Positions 1-5,331 of a stretch of DNA of 5,473 bases are shown one piece after another; within the stretch, counting starts at the first letter, position 1, and each line of letters starts with the position of its first letter. The notes under the pieces are model-generated. The model worked only from the letters and a program-made list of their open reading frames with translations. It ran no database searches and had not been told where the DNA came from. Origin of the DNA: Acidobacteriota bacterium (GTDB lineage: Bacteria; Acidobacteriota; UBA6911; RPQK01); assembly GCA_003819755.1 (NCBI GenBank), contig RPQK01000559.1:1-5473 (forward strand), in the 5' to 3' direction. The position numbers and the translations under genes were made by a program.

Positions 1-3000
1 CGTCTCAGGGAATAATCGCCGCTGACGGCATCCGTGAAGCGCGGGTCGGACTGAAGGTTCCCATTGGTTCCTGCGACAGTCCCGTCCCCTATGACGTTGG
101 TGTTTACATTGGCCTGTTGCGCTCCCTCCAAGTCTCCCTGAGCGTTCTGGTTCAGTATGGAATTCGCTATGAGGTGTTCGGTCCCGACCAGTTTCAGGCC
201 TTTCCGGTTTTTGGTGACCGTGCTGCTCAGGAGCGAGAGCTTCCCTTGGTCGGAATAGATCGCTTCGCCGTCGGAGATGCCGCTGGATCCGGCAATGACG
301 CTGTTGGAGATGTCCAACTGCGAAGACTCACCGCGGATTCCCCGTCCATTATCCAAGAACCAACTGGACGTAACCGTGCCTTTCCCGGACACCAGGTACA
401 AGCCCAAGCTCCGGTTGCTCTTTACCTGGTTGCGCAGGAAACCAACCTGCGCGCCATTCGTCCCATGCAGGCCGTGACGGGAGTTGCTAAGGATCTGGTT
501 GTCCTGCACCCACAAGCTGGTCGCCCGGCCCATCGCATAGACGCCGTCGCCGCTTGTCCCCGTTGTCTCCTTGATGACATTCCCTTTTAACAAACCGGGA
601 ACGTAAGCCAGAACGGCTCCCGGGTAGCTGCTCGAGCCGGAATTCCCTTCAAAGGTTGAGTCGAACAGACTGAAGGCCGCCTCAGCAGCGGTGGCTGAAT
701 ACCAGAAAGTCGAAAACAGGCCGTTTCCTTTGGTCTGTATGACCGAAGAGTTCTGAATCAGGGCAGGCGAGTCTTCGAGATAGATGCCGACCGCACCGCT
801 TTCACGGACGGTGGTGTTCGCGATGTTCACCCTGCTGTTCAGGCCGAGCAGGCCAAAATAGGCCTGCCTGATCGTGTTGTTGACCAGGGTGAACTGACTG
901 GAAAGCCCTTCAATGGCGTAGTCGCCTCCTTGGATTGTCAGGCCTTGGATAGTGACACCATTCAGCCCCCGGAGGCTGAGTGCCGCGCCGCTGTCGGGAC
1001 CTAAGATGAAAGGAGTGTTTCCTTTTCGGGCTCTTAGCATGAGGCCGTTCAGCGGCACGCCGTCGCCGTTAACATTCAGCGCAACCTCGCCCTCGTAGAT
1101 CCCGTCGTCTGTAATCTCGATGGTGGCACCCGGCCGGGCGGCCATCAAGGCGCTCGACAGTGTCCGGTAAGAAGCGCCAGTCTCGGCGACGTCGAGAAGA
1201 ATATTGGGGTCGCGTACAGACACACTGCCCCAATACGCGGCCGTCATAACCGGTGAAGGAGTAGGGGGCGTCAGTTTCACGTACCCCTCGAAAGTTCCGT
1301 AGCTCAGAGGCGTCAGAATGCGTGCCTTAACAACAACCTTTCCCTTCTCGTTTTTCGCCAGGTTTAGAGCCAGGGGAGTAATGCTCAACTGAACGGACGG
1401 GTGCGGAACCGTCTCTACGAACTCGACGCTGACTGTTTGAGCTGCAGAGCCGAGGTTCGTCACTTCTATTGTCCTCTCCAGTTCCTGGGCGGGTGGGTCC
1501 TGCACCACGCCGAAGCTGACGCTCACCGGGTCGAGCGTGTGCTGTGCTCCGGCTGCCCGCGAGACGTTCAACCGGCCGTTTCCGCCGTGGATGGCTCCAG
1601 CCGGTTGACCATTCCAGGTCGTTACCCGTTCGGCCGTGTTCACGAGACTGGATTTAAGGCCTGCGGGGGACCATTCGCTGCTATGAAGTTGCTGAATCAG
1701 GGCCGCGGCTCCGGTGACGATCGGTGCGGAGAAACTCGTCCCGATGTTGGGACCGTATTCGGACGTTCCTGTTGTCCCAGTTTTGGCTGCAAGAACGTTC
1801 TGGCCCGGCGCCACCAGGTCGGGCTTCAACTGATAGGTGAAAACTTCCGGACCCCGGGCGGTGAAACTGGTGAGTTGGTCTTGCGCGGAAGGGAACTGGA
1901 AGAGTTTGCTCTGAGGATGCAGGGTAACCTCGGCTGAATGCGCTTCCAGGAAACCCTCCAGCAAGTCTCCCGCCTTTTTCTCAATCATCACCGCCTTGTA
2001 CTTGTCGGGATCAATGCCGCTCATTAAAACCGGCGCGCCATCCTGATTCTGGTACACGATGACGGCTATCGCTCCCGCATCCACAGCATTCTTTGCCTTA
2101 TCGGAGAAGTTACATATTCCCCTTCGTACCAACGCCACTTTTCCGGTGAGACTTCCGCTGGGTAACGGGGAGCAAGCTTGGGCAGTCGGGTCGTTCTTAA
2201 TGATCGAAGCCACCGGTGCCGGGCCGATTGCGGTCTTGAGGACGAGATCGACCGCAGGAGTGTAAGGAACCACCGCGAGCTCGGACGGGAGCGAATCTGC
2301 GGACTTGAGCTCCATGCCGTAATCGAGCCGGCGTCCGTGAGTAGTGGCGCCGACGGTCATGGCCGAAGGACTGGTGCCAGGAGAATTGACGGTGCCAGGG
2401 TTCGGATCCTCGTTGCCGGCTGAGACCACCACCAGAACGCCAGCCTTCGTTGCTTCAGTAATCGCCTGGGCTTGAGCGTCATCCTCGAAGCGCATCGCTG
2501 GTCCGCCCAAGCTCATGTTAATGATGTCCATCTGGTCTTCGACCGCGTCGTTGATAGCAAGCACGACAGCCTGATCGGAGCAGAAAGGGTTGAGGACCTG
2601 ATCCCCGAAGACTTTGTAGTTGCCCACAAAGGCCTTTGGGGCCATGCCCTGAAGTGGAAAGTAGGGTGTGTTGACGAAAGCGCCGGCGGCGATGCTCGCG
2701 ACCGTCGTTCCGTGACCCATCTCATCCTGGGGAGTCTTGATCGGCTGAACGCTGTAGCCGTACTCGGGCTTTACGTAGCTGCGCGCCACGATGACCTTGC
2801 TGTTCGTCTGTGCAGAGAACTCTGCCGGTCGGGGGAAGCCCGAAGGCGGCGTGAGAGTCGCATCGGTCATCATCGCGTGTGTCGTATCAATGCCACTGTC
2901 GATGATCCCTATCCTGACGCCCTGCCCGGCCGTTTGGATACCGCCGAGCAAATCCCAAACCGCTGTTGCTCCGACGATCGAAGGAACGGTGTCCATATGA

Positions 3001-3446
3001 GGCTCTCGCCACCGGTTGGCATAAACGGCCTTCACGTCGGGGCGTTTGCGCAGTTCCCTGGCGGTCTCGGGTGCACACTGCACGATGAGCACGTTCACCA
3101 GAAAAGACCGGCGATCCAGGACACTGATGCGGGGAGTCGTGCTGGACAGCCGGTCGGTGGCTCCAGAAGCGGCGTCGCCCTTCGCGGAAACCAGAGCCTC
3201 GACGGTGCTTGCCTGGTGCGTTTCCAGGGTCCGCTGGTAGTCAACGGCTGCCGGGCTGAACAGCATTTGCCGCCGAACCAGCCGCGATTCACCCGCTGTC
3301 AGCTCGATGACCTTCTCGACAACCGAAGGTTCTTTCAGGAAGACAATATAACTATGGTCGTCGGGATCTGGCGGGATTGCCGAGACGGTCGCGGTGGAGA
3401 ACACCGACATGACAACAAGAGCAAAGATAATAACGTTCTGTTTCAT
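1..3446 (-). CDS. Secreted S8 subtilisin-like serine peptidase with PA insert, Fn3-like domain and C-terminal right-handed beta-helix (3' end outside window)
   Basis: A predicted exported endopeptidase. The frame is open for 1148 codons from the ATG at 3446 and continues past the window. Residues 1-23 form a signal peptide (MKQN, hydrophobic core, VSA cleavage site). Residues about 32-146 resemble the inhibitor I9 propeptide, starting SYIVFLKE and ending VKAVYANR. The catalytic domain, about 155-630, has Asp183 in DSGID, His245 in GHGTT, oxyanion Asn345 in SAGN, and nucleophile Ser571 in GTSFSAP (Phe where Met is usual). A PA domain (about 385-500, core GKVALVRRG; Cys425 and Cys445 could form a disulfide) sits between Asn345 and Ser571. 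An Fn3-like domain follows (about 638-740, ERTIEVTNLGS). From about 747 onward, repeated coils with Asn ladders (VNNTIRQ, IANTTVRES, IQNSSVIQT, VQDNQILSN) mark a pectate-lyase-like beta-helix. The last residues, DPRF then SGDYSLR, resemble the closing motif of such helices, so the C-terminus may be near. A TGA at 3470-3468 lies in frame upstream, so this is the first in-frame ATG, and the signal peptide supports it. No Shine-Dalgarno is visible. The substrate is unknown; all catalytic residues are present, so activity is likely. Confidence 0.95.
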   Translation of the reverse strand, partial: MKQNVIIFALVVMSVFSTATVSAIPPDPDDHSYIVFLKEPSVVEKVIELTAGESRLVRRQMLFSPAAVDYQRTLETHQASTVEALVSAKGDAASGATDRLSSTTPRISVLDRRSFLVNVLIVQCAPETARELRKRPDVKAVYANRWREPHMDTVPSIVGATAVWDLLGGIQTAGQGVRIGIIDSGIDTTHAMMTDATLTPPSGFPRPAEFSAQTNSKVIVARSYVKPEYGYSVQPIKTPQDEMGHGTTVASIAAGAFVNTPYFPLQGMAPKAFVGNYKVFGDQVLNPFCSDQAVVLAINDAVEDQMDIINMSLGGPAMRFEDDAQAQAITEATKAGVLVVVSAGNEDPNPGTVNSPGTSPSAMTVGATTHGRRLDYGMELKSADSLPSELAVVPYTPAVDLVLKTAIGPAPVASIIKNDPTAQACSPLPSGSLTGKVALVRRGICNFSDKAKNAVDAGAIAVIVYQNQDGAPVLMSGIDPDKYKAVMIEKKAGDLLEGFLEAHSAEVTLHPQSKLFQFPSAQDQLTSFTARGPEVFTYQLKPDLVAPGQNVLAAKTGTTGTSEYGPNIGTSFSAPIVTGAAALIQQLHSSEWSPAGLKSSLVNTAERVTTWNGQPAGAIHGGNGRLNVSRAAGAQHTLDPVSVSFGVVQDPPAQELERTIEVTNLGSAAQTVSVEFVETVPHPSVQLSITPLALNLAKNEKGKVVVKARILTPLSYGTFEGYVKLTPPTPSPVMTAAYWGSVSVRDPNILLDVAETGASYRTLSSALMAARPGATIEITDDGIYEGEVALNVNGDGVPLNGLMLRARKGNTPFILGPDSGAALSLRGLNGVTIQGLTIQGGDYAIEGLSSQFTLVNNTIRQAYFGLLGLNSRVNIANTTVRESGAVGIYLEDSPALIQNSSVIQTKGNGLFSTFWYSATAAEAAFSLFDSTFEGNSGSSSYPGAVLAYVPGLLKGNVIKETTGTSGDGVYAMGRATSLWVQDNQILSNSRHGLHGTNGAQVGFLRNQVKSNRSLGLYLVSGKGTVTSSWFLDNGRGIRGESSQLDISNSVIAGSSGISDGEAIYSDQGKLSLLSSTVTKNRKGLKLVGTEHLIANSILNQNAQGDLEGAQQANVNTNVIGDGTVAGTNGNLQSDPRFTDAVSGDYSLR
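3378..3446 (-). other. Signal peptide-coding segment of the S8 peptidase
   Basis: Residues 1-23: a short polar start with Lys2, a hydrophobic core (VIIFALVVMSVF), and a small-residue cleavage site TVSA before IPPDPDD. There is no Cys at the cleavage point, so it fits signal peptidase I and not a lipoprotein. No twin-arginine motif is present, so Sec export is inferred. Confidence 0.85.
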
Positions 3447-3525
3447 GGATTTACTGGAAAGAATGCCTCATGGCAGGGAACTTATCGTGTGCGTTCTGTG
3501 ACATTTTTACTACTACAGCCTCGCG

Positions 3526-3553
3526 AGTATGCCATAGGTTGGAGGGCCGTCAA
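3526..3553 (-). promoter_or_regulatory. Candidate sigma70-type promoter of the S8 peptidase gene
   Basis: On the minus strand TTGACG (3553-3548, 5 of 6 consensus bases) is followed after 16 bp by CATACT (3531-3526, 4 of 6). Transcription would start near 3520 and leave a leader of roughly 75 nt before the ATG at 3446. Motif match only. It suggests that the peptidase is transcribed separately from the MerR/GyrI operon more than 360 bp upstream. Confidence 0.35.
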
Positions 3554-3618
3554 GAGAAAATAGTTCGAGATTTGACGGGCCGGATGGTGAGATTTAACGG
3601 GGATTTAACAGCAGCGGG

Positions 3619-3781
3619 TTTCCGCGAGCGTCCTCACGCCTGGGGTGTCGCCTGAAAAACGGCTCCACCCCAGGCTAATTTCCTCTCACGCCTCCGCCGT
3701 GAGGGTAGCCGGACCCTCAGCCTCACTTGTTTGTCCAGGCGCGTATTCCAGCGCACTCCGAAGGCTCGCTGCGCTCGCAAA
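3619..3781. repeat. REP/MITE-like palindromic element with short terminal inverted repeats
   Basis: The outer ends are TTTccGCGAGCG (3619-3630) and CGCTCGCAAA (3772-3781), an inverted repeat of GCGAGCG/CGCTCGC extended by TTT/AAA across two unpaired C. Inside are a perfect 10-bp inverted repeat GCCTGGGGTG (3638-3647) / CACCCCAGGC (3666-3675), the dyad CTCACG/CGTGAG (3685-3690, 3698-3703), the dyad TGAGGGT/ACCCTCA (3700-3706, 3713-3719), and AGCGCA/TGCGCT (3750-3755, 3770-3775). So many dyads in 160 bp suggests a non-autonomous mobile or REP-type interspersed element. I see no clear target-site duplication and cannot check for other copies in the genome. Confidence 0.45.
3638..3675. repeat. 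Perfect 10-bp inverted repeat (strong stem-loop)
   Basis: GCCTGGGGTG at 3638-3647 pairs with CACCCCAGGC at 3666-3675 across an 18-nt loop that contains AAAAA and a further GCC/GGC pairing (3650-3652 with 3661-3663). On the minus strand the five T fall inside the loop and not after the stem, so it is not a canonical rho-independent terminator. It could still stabilise the 3' end of the upstream operon mRNA. Confidence 0.7.
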
Positions 3782-3806
3782 GACGGCTGATTGGGCGAGG
3801 CGGTTC

Positions 3807-4421
3807 TCAACTCTTCTCCGCCACCGGCAGGCGGACGATCGTTTTGAGCCTTTCCGGCGGCACGCGGCCAGGATCGCTGATGTAGATCTCATGGGCGGCT
3901 CCAGACGGAGCCAGCGAGCGATCGGCAGCATGTTTGAGCAGGGCTTCGTAAACGACGCCAACCTGGTCGTACGGGCCGACATGAAGAACTTGAAGGCAGC
4001 GGCCTTCCTCAAACTCCACTCGCTGAACGGCAGACGTTTCCAATTCCTTTCGCCTGCGTATCTCTTGACGGGCCTGCTCAAGATCGTCTGCGGAAACCTC
4101 GTCCGGAATCCGTATCATCAACTGCCACCGCCACTTCTCTTTCGGTGTCTTCTCCGGGTCCTCGATGTGGTATCGGCACTCCAGGCAACAGACCTTAAAG
4201 TCGAGCCCCTTGGGTTTCGAAATCCCGAACTTGGTAGTGTAAGCGAGAGCATACAGCTTTCCGATGGCGGCTTGAAACTCGGGGCCTCCCGGTGCCCCGA
4301 TCGCTTCGATGCTTAGGAAAGTCCCTCGGCCCGCGTTCACTTCTTTGATCTTCACCGTGGCTGAATAGAGATCTTTGTGGATCTTCGTGAAATCAATCTT
4401 GTCTTCCGTCCTGGCGTTCAT
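3807..4421 (-). CDS. Stand-alone GyrI-like small-molecule-binding protein
   Basis: A 204-residue cytoplasmic protein of the GyrI-like family (SbmC/effector-binding fold, COG4832-type), close to full family length. The N-terminus KIDFTKIHKDLYSA (8-21) is characteristic, as are KWRWQLMIRIPDEV (96-109), the core EGRCLQVLHVGPYDQ (139-153), HEIYISDP (177-184) and the ending ERLKTIVRLPV (190-200). Glu178 is at the position of the buried Glu of this fold. As I recall the family, the mid segment usually reads LEGLWW; here it reads LECRYHI (80-86) with Cys78, Cys79 and Cys82 clustered, so the pocket may differ. Some GyrI-like proteins hydrolyse cyclopropane-containing genotoxins, others only bind ligand; which applies here is unknown. 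The start lies 29 nt inside the upstream merR-type gene, with GGGGGA four bases before the ATG. The family-typical N-terminus leaves no room for a later start, so the overlap looks real and suggests translational coupling. Confidence 0.9.
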   Translation of the reverse strand: MNARTEDKIDFTKIHKDLYSATVKIKEVNAGRGTFLSIEAIGAPGGPEFQAAIGKLYALAYTTKFGISKPKGLDFKVCCLECRYHIEDPEKTPKEKWRWQLMIRIPDEVSADDLEQARQEIRRRKELETSAVQRVEFEEGRCLQVLHVGPYDQVGVVYEALLKHAADRSLAPSGAAHEIYISDPGRVPPERLKTIVRLPVAEKS

Positions 4422-5250
4422 CTTGTCCCCCGTTCTGTGGAGCGATCATGATCTGGATCTCGGTCAGGTAGTTCTTCGGGTTCCCTCGGAATATGATTCC
4501 CGGGCCCTTGAGGTAGATTTCCCGGCTTGGTGTTTGGGCCCGATAACCTTTCTTTTGAAGGTACTCGAACAGCCGCTGGTACGAGAGCCCGATCTGTTCG
4601 TAAGGGCCCTTGTGGATGAGGCTCAGGCACCGCCCTCCGGGCAGTACGCGCGCCTTCTGATGGTGCTTCTCGGTGAGCCCGCTCACGGGAAAGCAGGATT
4701 CGATGTCCGCATCCTCTTCCTTGTATTCGCAATCGTAATACAGGTTGAACGGCGCTCCCCGGATGGACCGGCCTGACTGCCTCGCGGCCTGACCGATCCA
4801 TTTTCCCGTCTCGGAATACTTCCCTTTCCACCGCACTCCGATGATCGTCTGGTCACCGATTTCCTTCTCGCGAATATCCGATTCAAGCTGTCGCAACATG
4901 GTCAGTACCTCCTTCTCGCGCCGAATGACACCGTCCAGCGAGGTGGCGGCCTGATTCAGCTGATTTATCCTCGCCTGGATGAGCTTCTGTTGTTTCTCGA
5001 AAAAGGGCAGAACCTCCGTGTCTTCGCGGAACTCGCTCAGAATCTCCTGGACCTCGGCGAGCGGGAACTGTAGCTCGCGAAGATAGGCGATGGCCCGTGC
5101 CGTATCCACGTTGTGATCGTTGAAGTAACGATAGTTCGTGAATTCGTCGACCAAAGCCGGCCGCAGCAAACCCTTTTCGTGATACAACCGGATCGTCTTA
5201 ATCGACAGTCCGGTGATTCTCGAGAACTGGCCGATCGTGTACATAGCCAT
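4393..5250 (-). CDS. MerR-family transcriptional regulator with C-terminal GyrI-like effector-binding domain (BmrR/TipA-type)
   Basis: A 285-residue ligand-responsive regulator. Residues 3-72 are the MerR winged helix-turn-helix: YTIGQFSRITGLSIKTIRLY, then HEKGLLRP, VDEFTNYRYF, and the second helix pair ending VQEIL. Residues about 83-124 form the long dimerisation helix (FFEKQQKLIQARINQLNQA onward). Residues about 131-271 are a GyrI-like effector domain with GRCLSLIHKGPYEQIG (206-221), REIYLKGPG (243-251, Glu244 as the likely buried Glu) and ending EIQIMIAP. This matches BmrR-like multidrug sensors, not metal-sensing MerR proteins, which have a short C-terminus. A Q/D/R-rich tail (272-285) lies beyond the domain and overlaps the start of the next gene. 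The start at 5250 is the first in-frame ATG; Met3 is an equally good start by family alignment. No strong Shine-Dalgarno precedes either. Autoregulation from the adjacent 19-bp-spacer promoter is likely. The effector is unknown. Confidence 0.93.
   Translation of the reverse strand: MAMYTIGQFSRITGLSIKTIRLYHEKGLLRPALVDEFTNYRYFNDHNVDTARAIAYLRELQFPLAEVQEILSEFREDTEVLPFFEKQQKLIQARINQLNQAATSLDGVIRREKEVLTMLRQLESDIREKEIGDQTIIGVRWKGKYSETGKWIGQAARQSGRSIRGAPFNLYYDCEYKEEDADIESCFPVSGLTEKHHQKARVLPGGRCLSLIHKGPYEQIGLSYQRLFEYLQKKGYRAQTPSREIYLKGPGIIFRGNPKNYLTEIQIMIAPQNGGQDERQDGRQD
4426..4431 (-). promoter_or_regulatory. Ribosome binding site of the GyrI-like gene, inside the merR-type coding region
   Basis: GGGGGA lies four bases (CAAG) upstream of the ATG at 4421. 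It falls in the codons for Gly-Gly near the end of the upstream regulator. It supports the 4421 start and the coding overlap. Confidence 0.6.
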
Positions 5251-5261
5251 GTCGCGACATG
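5248..5261. repeat. 14-bp perfect palindrome over the regulator start codon
   Basis: CATGTCGCGACATG is its own reverse complement, and its left edge contains the start codon (5250-5248, minus strand). With a one-base bulge at 5262 the pairing extends by GC (5246-5247 with 5263-5264). In the mRNA it could fold into a short hairpin that hides the first ATG; in DNA it could bind a dimeric protein. Met3 lies just outside the perfect palindrome. Confidence 0.6.
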
Positions 5262-5280
5262 TGCCTGTTCGGCAATAGGC

Positions 5281-5311
5281 AATCTATGGTCTCCCCCAAG
5301 GGGAGAGTCAA
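5281..5311 (-). promoter_or_regulatory. MerR-type promoter with 19-bp spacer, driving the regulator/GyrI operon
   Basis: On the minus strand TTGACT (5311-5306, 5 of 6 consensus) and TAGATT (5286-5281, 4 of 6) are separated by exactly 19 bp. That over-long spacer is the hallmark of promoters activated by MerR-family proteins, which distort the DNA to realign the two boxes. Transcription would begin near 5274, about 25 nt before the regulator ATG at 5250. Seen directly: boxes, spacing and dyad. Inferred: control by the protein encoded just downstream. Confidence 0.8.
5290..5306. promoter_or_regulatory. Operator dyad of the MerR-family regulator
   Basis: TCTCCCC (5290-5296) and GGGGAGA (5300-5306) form a perfect 7-bp inverted repeat around a CAA centre, inside the promoter spacer and touching the -35 box. 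The CTCCCC/GGGGAG arms resemble the operators I recall for BmrR and related drug sensors, which agrees with the domain architecture of the downstream regulator. Confidence 0.8.
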
Positions 5312-5331
5312 GTGGAAAATTTCAGCTGGAG

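Larger units (their letters stand above)
3447..3806. other. Intergenic region between the GyrI-like gene and the S8 peptidase gene
   Basis: About 360 bp with no credible gene. The half near the peptidase (3447-3618) holds the candidate promoter and leader. The half near the GyrI-like gene (3619-3781) is packed with inverted repeats. Reading frames that cross the region on either strand have no family resemblance and overlap real genes. No intrinsic terminator with a T-tract was found for the MerR/GyrI operon; the inverted repeats are the only candidate structures for ending its transcript. Confidence 0.7.

Noticed and set aside
1..3446. Possible frameshift or pseudogene in the S8 gene
   Set aside because: I read the frame triplet by triplet from 3446 to 3 and found no stop. 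Domain order and motifs are continuous, and all catalytic residues are present.
3451..3471. Six-codon upstream frame (MRHSFQ) just before the S8 start
   Set aside because: It ends four bases before the ATG at 3446 and could in principle couple translation, but it has no ribosome binding site and no regulatory amino-acid pattern, and such short frames are common by chance.
2472..3563. Long plus-strand reading frame of 363 codons
   Set aside because: It lies antisense to the S8 catalytic domain and propeptide, whose motifs and signal peptide are unmistakable. Its translation is rich in Arg, His and Asp with no recognisable domain. Other plus-strand frames at 117-590, 1401-1937, 3645-4316 and 4375-4776 are shadows for the same reason.
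3638..3675. Rho-independent terminator of the MerR/GyrI operon
   Set aside because: The stem is strong, but no run of T follows it on the minus strand; the only T-run is inside the loop. It was kept as an inverted repeat only.
3447..5250. All three genes as one operon
   Set aside because: The 360-bp gap with a hairpin-rich element and a separate candidate promoter before the peptidase makes a single transcript unlikely. Shared strand alone is weak evidence.
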